From Methylobacterium aquaticum (GTDB taxonomy: Bacteria; Pseudomonadota; Alphaproteobacteria; Rhizobiales; Beijerinckiaceae): DNA of 64,000 bases. Location of the stretch: assembly GCF_016804325.1 (NCBI RefSeq), contig NZ_CP043627.1:1101001-1165000 (forward strand), written 5' to 3'. Made by a program: the position numbers and the translations under genes. Shown here piece by piece: positions 9,596-20,482 of this stretch; position 1 is the stretch's first letter; each line of letters opens with the position of its first letter. The notes under the pieces are model-generated. The model was not told where the DNA came from. It saw only the letters and a program-made list of their open reading frames with translations, and did no database searches.

Positions 9596-10078
9596 ACGAT
9601 CCGGCAACGGTGGTCGCCGGATCTGCGGCGAGAGCCTGCGACCGAGCAGGCACCTCGGCACACGACGCACCGGCCGTCTCGCGGCCGGCGACGGGACGGC
9701 TCGGGGCCGGCCTCTCCCAACCCTCGACCGTTCTCCGGGAGCCCGTTCGAGTTGGTCGACCGACCCGGGAACCCGCCAAGTCGTCCCAGGGCCGAGCGGC
9801 GCAGCCCGGACGATCAGGTCGTGCCGGACCGTGCGAGAGGCGTTGCGATCACGTCCGGGCATCCCGCGGTCCCGGGTTCCGGAATGATGCGGAGGGCGTC
9901 GGTTCCCGTCGAGGGAACCGGGCGGGCGCCCGAGGCCTCGCATCGCCGCACGAGGCCGATCCCGCCTCATCCTCCGGCAGAGCTTGACGAAGCCGTTCTT
10001 CGCGCCTCACTAACCGCCTGAAGACACGCGCCGAGCCCCGGCCCGGCGCCGCCCCGGCGCGAAGGCTCGAAGCGACGC
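9596..10078. other. 483-bp gap without a recognisable gene
   Basis: Open frames here have skewed, unlikely composition and no family features. The only structure seen is a perfect 7-bp inverted repeat GGTTCCC-N5-GGGAACC at 9901-9919 and a stretch near 9870-9895 that resembles the right end of repeat family A. The promoter of murD should lie in the last 100 bases. Confidence 0.4.
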
Positions 10079-11467
10079 ATGACACCCTCCACCACCTTCG
10101 CCGGCCAGACCGTGGCCCTGTTCGGGCTCGGCGGCTCGGGGCTGGCCACCGCGCTCAGCCTCAAGGCCGGCGGCGCCCGCGTCATCGCCTGCGACGACAA
10201 CCCGGCGCGGATGGAGGCGGCCCGCGACCAGGGCATCGAGACCAGCGACCTGCGTCAGGCCGAGTGGACCGCCGTCGCGGCCCTGGTGCTCGCCCCCGGC
10301 GTGCCGCTCACCCATCCGGCGCCGCACTGGACGGTGGAACTCGCCCAGGCGGCCGGCGTGCCGGTGATCGGCGACATCGAGCTGTTCTGCCGCGAGCGGG
10401 CCGCGACGAGCCCGGATGCGCCCTTCGTCGCCATCACCGGCACCAACGGCAAGTCGACGACCACGGCGCTGATCGCCCATGTCCTGGCGGCCTGCGGCCG
10501 CGACGTGCAGATGGGCGGCAATATCGGCACCGCGATCCTGTCGCTGGCGCCGCCGTCGCCGGACCGGGTCCACGTGATCGAGCTGTCCTCGTTCCAGATC
10601 GACCTGACGCCGTCGCTGGCGCCGACGATCGGGGTTCTGCTCAACCTCACGCCCGACCATCTCGACCGCCACGGCGACATGGCCCGTTACGCCGCCATCA
10701 AGGAGCGGCTGGTGACGGGAGCCGCCCACGCGATCGTCGGCGTCGACGACGATTTCTGCCGGGCGATCGCCGGGCGCCGGACCGGGCCGCTGACGCGCGT
10801 CCATGTCGGCGAGGCGGGGGAGGGGCCGGGGATTCTGGCCCGGAACGGCGTCGTCATCGACGGGCGACGGGATCCGGCGGAGCCCGTGGCGGACCTCTCC
10901 GGCATCGGGTCCCTGCGCGGCGCCCATAACTGGCAGAACGCCGCCATCGCCTACGCGGTGGCGAGCGGGCTGGGCATCACGCCCGATGCCTTCGCGGCAG
11001 CGCTCGCGACCTTCCCGGGCCTGCCGCACCGGATGGAGGAGGTCGGCCGGCGCGGCTCCGTCCTGTTCATCAACGATTCGAAGGCCACCAACGCCGATTC
11101 GACCGAGAAGGCGCTCTCGGCCTTCCAGCGGGTCCACTGGATCCTCGGCGGCAAGGCGAAGGAGGGCGGCATCGCGAGCCTCGCGCCCTACTTCCCCCGC
11201 GTCGCCCATGCCTACCTGATCGGCGCCGCGACCGAGGATTTCGCCGCGACCCTCGACGGGCAGGTGCCGTTCAGCCGCTGCGGCACGCTGGCTGCCGCGG
11301 TCGCGCAAGCCGCCGCGACGGCGGAGCGGGACGGATCGGGCGAGCCCGTGGTGCTGCTCTCGCCGGCCTGCGCCTCCTACGACCAGTTCCGCAGCTTCGA
11401 GGATCGCGGCGACCAGTTCCGCGCGCTCGTGACAGCCCTGCCGGGCCTGATCCCCCCGGGCGCCTGA
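10079..11467 (+). CDS. murD: UDP-N-acetylmuramoylalanine--D-glutamate ligase
   Basis: 462 residues. Adds D-glutamate to UDP-MurNAc-L-Ala in the cytoplasmic stage of peptidoglycan synthesis. An N-terminal Rossmann domain ([15 protein letters not shown]) precedes the ATP loop [10 protein letters not shown] (residues 121-130), the [11 protein letters not shown] segment, [10 protein letters not shown], and the C-terminal HRMEEV and [11 protein letters not shown] motifs. All Mur-ligase hallmarks are present. Unusually, no other division or cell wall (dcw) gene is beside it: neighbours are an exporter and an EEP hydrolase. Whether a second murD sits in the dcw cluster cannot be seen here. Confidence 0.93.
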   Translation: MTPSTTFAGQTVALFGLGGSGLATALSLKAGGARVIACDDNPARMEAARDQGIETSDLRQAEWTAVAALVLAPGVPLTHPAPHWTVELAQAAGVPVIGDIELFCRERAATSPDAPFVAITGTNGKSTTTALIAHVLAACGRDVQMGGNIGTAILSLAPPSPDRVHVIELSSFQIDLTPSLAPTIGVLLNLTPDHLDRHGDMARYAAIKERLVTGAAHAIVGVDDDFCRAIAGRRTGPLTRVHVGEAGEGPGILARNGVVIDGRRDPAEPVADLSGIGSLRGAHNWQNAAIAYAVASGLGITPDAFAAALATFPGLPHRMEEVGRRGSVLFINDSKATNADSTEKALSAFQRVHWILGGKAKEGGIASLAPYFPRVAHAYLIGAATEDFAATLDGQVPFSRCGTLAAAVAQAAATAERDGSGEPVVLLSPACASYDQFRSFEDRGDQFRALVTALPGLIPPGA

Positions 11468-11572
11468 GGCGCCGTTCCCCGAATCGGCAAATCGGCGTAT
11501 GCCGCTTCGCGCCCGGCCGACGCGTCTCCCGCCATCGTGCCGGCTCAATTCGAGCGCTTCCCACGCGGTATC

Positions 11573-12390
11573 ATGCTGCCCCCCCAACGCCTCCTGCCCG
11601 CCGAGACCCCGGCCGTGCCCGGCCACGCGCCGCACCGGCCCGGGCCGCGCAAGATCATCAGCTGGAACCTGCTGCGGCGGACCGGCGCGACCGTCGACGC
11701 CCTCGAGGCGCTGATTGCGCAGGAGAAGCCGGACCTGCTGCTGATGCAGGAGGCGACCGTCGACATCACCGAGCTTCAGGCCCGGTCGGCGGGCATTACG
11801 CCTGGGCGCCGTTGCCGCGGCGCATCCACGGCCTGGCGATGTGGAGCCCGACGCCCTGGCCGCGCCCGCCCGAGGTGGTGGTCCTGCCCTCCGGCGCCCT
11901 GATCGACCGGGTCTGCCAGATCCTCGATCTCGGCACCTTCGGGGTCGCCAACGTCCACCTGTCGCACGGGCAGGTGCTCAACCGGCGCCAGCTGCGCCGC
12001 ATCGCCCAGCACCTGCCGGTCCGCGCCGCGGTGCTCGGCGACTACAACATCGTCGGGCCGGCCCTGCTGCCGGGCTTCCACGATGTCGGGCCGCGCCACC
12101 CGACCCACGCCATGGTCGATCTCGTGCCCCTGCGCCTCGACCGCTGTCTGGTGCGGGGGCTGACCTGCCGCGGCCAGGCGGTGCTGCCGCGGGGCGCCTC
12201 CGACCACCGGCCGATCGTGGTCCATCTCGAGCCCGGCAACCCGCAGGGGAAGCGTCAGCCCCTCCGCGACCGGATCGAGGCGTTTCGCGACCGGGCCGAG
12301 GATTTTCGCAAGCGGGCGCCGCTCAAAGATATGGCAGCAGCAATCGCACGGCGGCGTCGCGCAGTCGCACGGCCATCCCGCGAGAGTTGA
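11573..12390 (+). CDS. Endonuclease/exonuclease/phosphatase-fold hydrolase (one-base frameshift)
   Basis: The first frame contains KIISWNLLRRTGATVDAL and KPDLLLMQEAT, which are the Asn and Glu metal-site motifs of the EEP superfamily. It breaks near 11784, and the second frame resumes VGGHYAWAPLPRRIHGLAMW, then NVHLSHGQVLNRRQL, AVLGDYNIVGPALLPGF and GASDHRPIVVHL, the catalytic GDxN and SDHRPI motifs. Restoring one G gives 272 residues. Start is uncertain: ATG at 11573, or GTG at 11537. Substrate (DNA, phosphoinositide-like lipid or other phosphodiester) is not evident. The tail overlaps the convergent cls gene by about 68 bp. Confidence 0.75.
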
Positions 12391-13759
12391 GGTCGTCCGC
12401 GGTCAGGCGCTGCTCCATCTTGGCCCGCATCAGCCCGTCGAGGTCGGCCGCGAAATCGGTGTCGTAGACCTCGACGTTGAGCTCGAAGTTCAGCCGGAAG
12501 CTGCGGCTGTCCCAGTTGGCGCTGCCGACGAAGCACCAGGCCTCGTCCACCACCATCAGCTTCGAATGGTCGAAGGGCGGCCGGTCGAGCCAGATCCGCA
12601 CGCCGGCCTCCAAGAGCGGCCCGACATGGGCCCGCGTCGCCCAGTCGACCACCCGGTGGTTGCTCGCCTGCGGGATGATGACGTCGACGGTGACGCCCCG
12701 CATCGCCGCAAGTCCCAGCGCCGTCAGCAGCGTCTCGCTCGGCAGGAAATAGGGGGTCGCGAGACGCACCGAGTGCCGCGCGGTGGCCACCACCTCCAGC
12801 ACCACGAACTCGATCTTCTCGATGTCGGCATCCGGCCCCGAGGTGACGACCCGGGCCAGCGACGGCCCGGCCGGCGGGATCTGCGGGAACCAGGCCGGCC
12901 CCTCCAGGTCCTCGCCCTTCACGAAGGCCCAGTCGCGCCAGAAGGCCTGCGCGAGCTGTCCCACCACCGGCCCGTCGATGCGGAAATGGCTGTCGCGCAC
13001 CGGCTCGGGCGGGTTCTTCGCCATGACGTTCTCGTCGGCGATGTTGACCCCGCCGACGAAGCCGACCCGGCCGTCGATCAAGAGCAGCTTCTTGTGGGTG
13101 CGCAGGTTCAGGAACGGCATCCGCCAGGGCAGCGCCGAATGCATGAACAGGCCGGCCGGGATGCTCAGGCGCCGCAGGCGCCGGTACATCGCCGGGAAGA
13201 AGTAGCCGCTGCCGATGCCGTCGATCACCACGCAGACCGCGACGCCGCGTTCCTTCGCGGCGTAGAGGGCTTCCGCGAAGGCCCGGCCGCTGTCGTCGTC
13301 GCGCATGATGTAGCTCGACAGGGCGACGCTGGTGGTCGCCTCGTCGATCGCCGCCAGCATCGCCGGATAGGCCTCGTCGCCGTGGCGGTAACGCCGGATG
13401 CGGTTGCCGGCCACCAGCGGCAGGCCGCTGATCCGCTGCACCGCCCGCTTCAGGGGCTGGAAGTCGTCGGGCACCTCGGCCACCGGCGGGGCGGGGGCGC
13501 CGGGCCGGGGGCCGGGCAGCACCGGCAGGCGCCGGGCGCGCCGGCTGACCCGGTTGATGCCGAACATGACGTAGAGCAGGCTGCCCAGCATCGGCGAGAG
13601 CCAGGCGAGCCCGATCCAGCCGATGGCCGCGCTGACCTCGCGCTTGCGCATCAGCGCATGCACCGTGACGACGACCGCGATGGCGAGGCCGATCGGCGCC
13701 AGCACGTCCGACTGGATCGAGGCCGGAATCCCGAGCCAGCGGTAGATCTCGTGTTCCAC
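12323..13759 (-). CDS. cls: Cardiolipin synthase, PLD family
   Basis: 478 residues. GTG at 13759 is preferred as start: it follows GGAGGCGGT and homologues begin here with EHEIYRWLGI. Two N-terminal membrane helices anchor the enzyme in the inner membrane; two phospholipase-D catalytic motifs follow (HKKLLLIDGRVGFVGGVN and DHSKLMVVDEAWCFVGSANW). It condenses two phosphatidylglycerols, or PG and PE in some types, to cardiolipin. It is convergent and overlapping with the EEP hydrolase gene. Confidence 0.9.
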   Translation of the reverse strand: MEHEIYRWLGIPASIQSDVLAPIGLAIAVVVTVHALMRKREVSAAIGWIGLAWLSPMLGSLLYVMFGINRVSRRARRLPVLPGPRPGAPAPPVAEVPDDFQPLKRAVQRISGLPLVAGNRIRRYRHGDEAYPAMLAAIDEATTSVALSSYIMRDDDSGRAFAEALYAAKERGVAVCVVIDGIGSGYFFPAMYRRLRRLSIPAGLFMHSALPWRMPFLNLRTHKKLLLIDGRVGFVGGVNIADENVMAKNPPEPVRDSHFRIDGPVVGQLAQAFWRDWAFVKGEDLEGPAWFPQIPPAGPSLARVVTSGPDADIEKIEFVVLEVVATARHSVRLATPYFLPSETLLTALGLAAMRGVTVDVIIPQASNHRVVDWATRAHVGPLLEAGVRIWLDRPPFDHSKLMVVDEAWCFVGSANWDSRSFRLNFELNVEVYDTDFAADLDGLMRAKMEQRLTADDLNSRGMAVRLRDAAVRLLLPYL

Positions 13760-13893
13760 ACCGCCTCCTGCCGGCACGCTCGCCGTTGAGATACGGGAGA
13801 GCGGATCGCGAATCCACTCAAGCTTGGCCGGCTGCCCACCGCCCCCCCCCCGGACTTGAAAAGAAATGTCCGTGACGAGGATGGCGCGCATTT

Positions 13894-14003
13894 CCCCTCC
13901 CCCTTGTGGGGAGGGGTTAGGGGTGGGGGTGGTGCCGGATGGAGCGCAGCGGTGCCTCCTGCACCACCCCCACCCCTTACCCCTCCCCACAAGGGGGAGG
14001 GGG
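13894..14003. repeat. Palindromic intergenic repeat, family D copy 1
   Basis: Arms of about 35 bp pair almost perfectly: CCCCTCCCCCTTGTGGGGAG on the left against the inverse of CTCCCCACAAGGGGGAGGGG on the right, with GGGGTGGGGGTGGTG / CACCACCCCCACCCC further in. It lies between the divergent-side end of cls (start 13759) and the typA terminator. Copy 2, with a different core, is at 51857-52008. Confidence 0.8.
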
Positions 14004-14048
14004 GCTCCCGCGCCATCCCGTCTGTCGACTCAGCGAGACCACCGTCAG

Positions 14049-14084
14049 AAAAAAGAAAATCCCCCGCCCCGGGAAGGGCGAGGG
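14049..14084 (-). terminator. Intrinsic terminator of typA
   Basis: On the minus strand a 9-bp GC stem (CCCTCGCCC / GGGCGGGGG, one G-U pair) with a 6-base loop is followed by ATTTTCTTTTTTC. It begins 30 bp after the typA stop. This is the clearest rho-independent terminator in the window. Confidence 0.85.
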
Positions 14085-14113
14085 ATCGAACCGTTAGATT
14101 GTCACGCAGCCGA

Positions 14114-15939
<1,826 letters not shown>

Positions 15940-16105
15940 GGGATATCCGAAGCAAACAAAGCCCGGCACGCCGCGGGCCGCCAGAATGGCAGCCGGACGC
16001 ATCGAGCCGGGGGAAAACTGTTGCGTCGCAATATAAGGAAGCGGGCTTTTTCGCAAGAGGGCCCGGCATGGCCCCTTGTCGGGGAGGCGGGCGCTTCCAG
16101 ATGGG

Positions 16106-17470
16106 TCACTCCGCCGCGGCCGACAGGGGATCCGGCCCGCGATCGAAGGCAGGGGGCTCGACGGAATGCGCCTGCCGCTCCACCAGGATGGCGCGGCGCT
16201 CCGCGATCGCCCGCCTCGCCTGGTCGAGGCCGAGGGTGAAGGCCGCCACCCCGGCATTGTCGATGGCGCCCGTCCCGGCCCGGGCGAGCGCCGCGGCCAG
16301 GATCTCGTCGGCCTGCCGCTCGAGGTCGTTCAGCTCCAGCTCGTCCTCGACGTCGCGGCTCGCCCGCACGATGGCGAGCAGCTGGCGCAGCAGCGCCATG
16401 TCCCGGGCCCGCGACCGGTTGGCCGCCCGCGACACCAGGGTGGCGGCGGCCGAGCCCAGGATCGAGACGCACATCACCAGCAGATAGAACCAGTCGCCGT
16501 AGCGCTCGAAGAAGCTCTCGACCTCGCCCTCGTAATAGGCCTGGGCGCCGGGATGCACCGGCAGGGACGCACTCTTCGAGGTGTCGGGCGCCTCGATCTG
16601 GTTGGCGAGGGGCACCTCGACCGCGAGGCCGGGCCGGTTGACGAAGAGCAGCCGCGTCAGCTCCGACACCACCGAATCGGCCAGCGAGGCCTGGGCCACC
16701 AGCCGGTGGCTGACCCCGATCGTGGTGACGGTCTCGGCCGGGCGCGGCGGCGTGCCGCCGAAGGTGCCGCGGGCAACCTCGACGCTCTCCAGTGCCGGCC
16801 AGCGCCGGGCCAGCACCGCCGCCTCGCCGATCGGGATGAAGGTCGGGGTGCTGCCGGCAGAAATCCCGTTTCCCTTGGTGATGCCCGCCACCACCTCGCC
16901 GGCGGTGCGGCCGGTGAGCGGGCTCACCACCATCACGGCATCGACCCGCCCCTCGCGCAAAGCCTGGCCGGCCTCCTGGCCGTCGCCGAGGGGGATCGTC
17001 GTCACCGCATCGGCCGGCACCTCGTAGTGTTCGAGGATGTGGGCGAGCAGCCGGGCGTTGCCGGCCGGGTAGCGCACGAGCCCGATCCGCTTCCCCCGCA
17101 GGTCCGGCACGGCGGCCAGGCTCGGATCGGTCGCCAGCAGCAGCACCGCGTCCCGATGCAGGATCGCCACGGTCTGGGTGCGCGCCGGGATGCCGACGTC
17201 GGAGCGCACGACAGCGAGGTCGGCCTTTCCGCGCTCGGCCGCCTCGGCGCTGTCGGCGACGCCGCTCGTCGCCACGGGGCGCAGGCGCACCTCCTCGTGG
17301 CCGCGGGCGAGCGACTGCGACACCGCCCCGACGAGGCGCGCATCCTCGCTGCCCGACGGCCCGACGGCGACGCGCAGGGTCGTCGGCTGCCCGAGCCACT
17401 GGTAGGCGAGGAGCGCCGTCGCCACGAGGGCGAGAAGGGCCGCGAGGACGATGGGAACGTAGCGCCGCAT
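16106..17470 (-). CDS. TAXI-family TRAP solute receptor with C-terminal membrane segment
   Basis: 454 residues. An N-terminal membrane anchor ([19 protein letters not shown]) is followed by a periplasmic type II binding domain ([57 protein letters not shown]). Near residue 340 a second TM ([20 protein letters not shown]) leads to a coiled, Arg/Glu-rich cytoplasmic tail. TAXI proteins deliver substrates such as glutamate or other anions to TRAP permeases, but there is no permease gene next to it, and the tail is longer than in simple receptors. It may sense rather than transport. The next gene upstream ends 94 bp away on the same strand. Confidence 0.8.
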   Translation of the reverse strand: MRRYVPIVLAALLALVATALLAYQWLGQPTTLRVAVGPSGSEDARLVGAVSQSLARGHEEVRLRPVATSGVADSAEAAERGKADLAVVRSDVGIPARTQTVAILHRDAVLLLATDPSLAAVPDLRGKRIGLVRYPAGNARLLAHILEHYEVPADAVTTIPLGDGQEAGQALREGRVDAVMVVSPLTGRTAGEVVAGITKGNGISAGSTPTFIPIGEAAVLARRWPALESVEVARGTFGGTPPRPAETVTTIGVSHRLVAQASLADSVVSELTRLLFVNRPGLAVEVPLANQIEAPDTSKSASLPVHPGAQAYYEGEVESFFERYGDWFYLLVMCVSILGSAAATLVSRAANRSRARDMALLRQLLAIVRASRDVEDELELNDLERQADEILAAALARAGTGAIDNAGVAAFTLGLDQARRAIAERRAILVERQAHSVEPPAFDRGPDPLSAAAE

Positions 17471-17563
17471 GGACCCTCACCTTGGGTCCTCACCTTGGGC
17501 AGCGGAACCGGATTCGGCAATCCGGCCGAATGGCGCGGGCGGCGCGCGATCGGCGGGGCGGCG

Positions 17564-19051
17564 TCATCGCCCGGCGATGCGGTCGATGGAGAACTTGGCG
17601 TTGGACACGATCCGGTCGCGATGCTCCTCGGGGATCTGCGCCTCCATCAGGAGCTGGATGCAGGCCCGCAGGCTCTCGAGCGGACGACCGGTCCAGGACG
17701 CGGCGACGGCGTATTCGTCGATCAACGCCCAGTCGTAGATCCAGGCCTCGACGGCCCGGCCGGAGGCGGGCGGAGGCAGGCCGAGCCCCCGCGACGCGAG
17801 GGCGAAGGCCTCCTCGTATCTCCCGTGACCGCGGGCATGCTGGGCGCCGGCATGCAGGGCCTCCGCCCGTGACGGGACCACGCCGGCCGCCCGCTCGAAC
17901 GCCGCCAGCACAGCGTCCGGCGCCTCGCCGAGAGCGGCCTTCAGGCACGCCGCACGGGTGAGGGCGAGATAGACCTCCTCCCGGTCGGGCCCACCGAATT
18001 CACCCCGCGCCAGATACCGGTCCCGCGCCGCCCGCAGGTCGCCGGCGGTCTCCAGGATCCGCCCGAGCTCGTAGCCGCAGGACGGATCGTGAGGATCCTC
18101 CGCCGTCGCCAGGCGGGCCGAGCGGAACGCCCCCGTGTCGTGCCGACGCGCGAGCTTCGGGCCGAGGGCGTTGTAGATGCTGTGGTTTCCCCGATGTCCG
18201 GTCTGGGCGAAGCGCTCCAGCGCGGCCATCCCGGAAAAGGTCGAGCGCGACGTGCCGACGAAGACCTCCGCCGCCAGGGCGATCTCGAAATCCACCAGCG
18301 AGCGTTCGAGGAGGGTCGCGTCGCCGGACTGGAAAATCTCCAGCAGGTCGGATTTCCAGAACGCCTCGATGTCGTAGGTCTCGCGCAGGGATCGGCGGAT
18401 CTCGTCCTTCCCCTCGACGAGCGCCGCCTCGTCGCACACGATGTAGAGCTTCGAGGCGCCGCCGGGATGGGTCGCGCGAAGCTTGCGGGCTATGCTCTCG
18501 GCCGAGTGCCGGTTGTCCTCGTTGTGGCCGACCTCCGGGTCGACGCGGGTCTGGACATGATGGTGCCAGTCCCGCTCGATGCGCATCTGGACCACGTGGG
18601 CGATGCCGAGGCGATCGAAGACGATGTCCCGCAAGCGCGACGTGTCGGGCGCGGTCCGGCACACCGGCACCAGCGCGCGGAAGAACCGGACCAGGACGCT
18701 GTCGCCATCGAGCGCCCCGGCCGCGGCCGTGCGGGCGATGTGGCTCTCGGCGTGATGGAAGAACTCCCAGCCGCCTTCGTCGCCCTCCGGCGCCCGGTCG
18801 AGGATCGTGACGCCGACCGCCTCGGCGAAGTCCCGCAAGCGGCCCACGTCGAACGCCGCGGAGATCGGCACGCGCTTGTGGATGAAGGTTATCTGATCGA
18901 AGATCACGATGTCCGGCAGGACGATCCGGCGATCCTCTGCCGCCATGGCCTTGAGGAAGAGTCCGAGGAGGGCGATCTTCTGATTGTTGATGCCGCCCCT
19001 GTTGAAGGCATAGCAGAGCGGCTGGCCGGTATTCTCGGTCGGATGAACCAC
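17564..19051 (-). CDS. O-fucosyltransferase-like glycosyltransferase with TPR-type tail
   Basis: 495 residues, GTG start at 19051 after an AAAGGGA ribosome site. Residues about 14-48 (YAFNRGGINNQKIALLGLFL then RRIVLPDI) match the N-terminal 'GGxNNQ ... LPxI' motif of the O-FucT (GT-B, PF10250-like) family, and AEVFVGTSRSTFSGMAALER near residue 265 matches its donor-binding end. From about residue 310 the sequence becomes Ala-rich helical repeats (YELGRILETAGDLRAARDRY) like TPRs, ending with a WIYDWALIDEYAVAASWTG segment often seen after TPRs in bacterial glycosyltransferases. GC is somewhat lower than in the neighbours. Acceptor unknown; flagellin or surface protein modification is one option. 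Confidence 0.55.
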   Translation of the reverse strand: MVHPTENTGQPLCYAFNRGGINNQKIALLGLFLKAMAAEDRRIVLPDIVIFDQITFIHKRVPISAAFDVGRLRDFAEAVGVTILDRAPEGDEGGWEFFHHAESHIARTAAAGALDGDSVLVRFFRALVPVCRTAPDTSRLRDIVFDRLGIAHVVQMRIERDWHHHVQTRVDPEVGHNEDNRHSAESIARKLRATHPGGASKLYIVCDEAALVEGKDEIRRSLRETYDIEAFWKSDLLEIFQSGDATLLERSLVDFEIALAAEVFVGTSRSTFSGMAALERFAQTGHRGNHSIYNALGPKLARRHDTGAFRSARLATAEDPHDPSCGYELGRILETAGDLRAARDRYLARGEFGGPDREEVYLALTRAACLKAALGEAPDAVLAAFERAAGVVPSRAEALHAGAQHARGHGRYEEAFALASRGLGLPPPASGRAVEAWIYDWALIDEYAVAASWTGRPLESLRACIQLLMEAQIPEEHRDRIVSNAKFSIDRIAGR

Positions 19052-19297
19052 TCACGGTCCCTTTTCGTGGATGTCGGCCGCGAGACATTTCGTCGGCAAC
19101 GCGTGCCGGACAGGACCCGATCGTCGGGACGAAGCCCTTTCGTCACGCGGGGTCGCGCCGATCATCCACGAAGTGACGTAGGCTGCCAACCCCGGCGGGG
19201 TGGGCGTCGCGCCGGACGGTGACGGCCGGCGAACGCGATGGCGCCGCGGGTCGAGCCTCGCCAGTCGTGGGCTCGACGGACCGATGGGGACCGGCCG

Positions 19298-19420
19298 TTA
19301 CGGCCACCACCGCGCCAGGAATCCCCCCACCGCCACGGCGAACACCGCCCACGGACCGACCACCAGCCAGATCGGGTGCGGCCCGTCCTCGTCCCTCGTC
19401 TTCACGTCGTCCAGGATCAT
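19298..19420 (-). CDS. Small single-pass membrane protein (40 aa)
   Basis: Too short for routine ORF listing. ATG at 19420 opens a charged N-terminus (MILDDVKTRDEDGPHP) followed by one hydrophobic helix (IWLVVGPWAVFAVAVGGFLA) and a short basic end RWWP. The charged-then-hydrophobic layout and clean TAA stop suggest a real small membrane protein rather than chance. The ribosome site is weak. No function known to me. Confidence 0.45.
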   Translation of the reverse strand: MILDDVKTRDEDGPHPIWLVVGPWAVFAVAVGGFLARWWP

Positions 19421-19505
19421 CGCGGCCCCCGCCGATTCGTCGCGTGAGCCGAGAAAGCCCGGCGATTATGGTTGGACGGGGGAAGCTTGACCGGTGGGGC
19501 TTGCG

Positions 19506-20374
19506 TCAGGCTGGCGTATCCTCGGGTGCGACCGCGCGGCGCGGGCGCGCGGCGTCGATCGCGTAGAGCGCCAGCCCGGCCCAGATCAGCCCGAAGACGA
19601 GGGCCCGGGAGGGCGGCAGGGATTCTCCGTAGACGAGCACGCTCAGGCCCAGCAGGCAGGACGGGGCGATGTACTGCATCAGGCCGATCGTCGAGAGCTT
19701 GAGCCGGGCGGCGGCGGCGGCGAACCACATCAGCGGCACCGCGGTGGTGACGCCGGTGAGCATCAGGAGCAGCCATTGCCCGGCACCCTGGCCGGGCGGC
19801 GTCGGCGCGATGGCGAGATAGGCGAGCGCCGCCGGCACGAGGGCGAAGGTCTCGGCGCCCAGCCCAGGATGGGGTCGATCGGCACCAGCTTGCGGATCAG
19901 GCCGTAGATCGCGAAGCTGACGGCGAGCGTCAGCGCGATCCACGGCAGGGTGCCGGCCGCCACCACCGCCGACACGACCCCGATGGCGGCGAGCGCCACG
20001 GCGGCGAGCTGGAGCGGGCGCAAGCGCTCGCGCAGCACCAGGGCGCCGAGGGCGACGTTGACCAGCGGATTGATGAAGTAGCCGAGGCTCGCATCCAGCA
20101 TCCGCCCGTTCTGCACCGCCCACAGGTAGAGCGACCAGTTGGCCGCGATGACGAGGGCCGAGAGCAGCAGGAAGGCGTGCCGGCGCCGGAACGAGACGAT
20201 CGGCCCCCGGCGCGTCAGCCGCAGGGCGGTGAGCAGCAGCGCGATGAACACGCCCGACCAGACGATGCGATGGGCGAGGATGCCCCAGGCCGGCACCCCG
20301 TCGAGCAGACGGAAATGCACCGGGACCACGAGGCCCCAGCTCAGGAAGGCGCCGAGCGCGTAGATCAGACCCAC
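19506..20374 (-). CDS. rarD: EamA-family permease RarD (one-base frameshift)
   Basis: The first frame (ATG at 20374) reads MGLIYALGAFLSWGLVVPVH, then AHRIVWSGVF, ALVIAANWSLYLWAVQNGR and LDASLGYFINPLVNVALGAL, which are strongly conserved in RarD. The frame breaks after RKLVPIDPILG near 19863; the other frame resumes LGAETFALVPAALAYLAI and ends near YGESLPPSRALVFGLIWAGL. Adding one G gives 289 residues and ten predicted helices. RarD is linked to chloramphenicol tolerance in E. coli; its natural substrate is unknown. Confidence 0.85.
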
Positions 20375-20482
20375 GGATGTTTCCCCCGGGCGACGCGCGC
20401 CCGCCCGGGTTGTGCCGCAGGGGCGGCGCGCCCGCTACGGTGCGGGACGGGGAGCGGTCCCCCGCGCGGCGCGGGGCTCCGG

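Noticed and set aside
9752..10021. Open frame in the gap before murD
   Set aside because: Composition is random-like, no ribosome site and no recognisable motif.
12566..13789. Long plus-strand frame opposite cls, and similar long frames opposite purA, typA, hyuA/B and others (for example 13856-16036)
   Set aside because: Antisense shadows of real genes caused by high GC; composition is Arg/His/Asp-rich with no family motifs.
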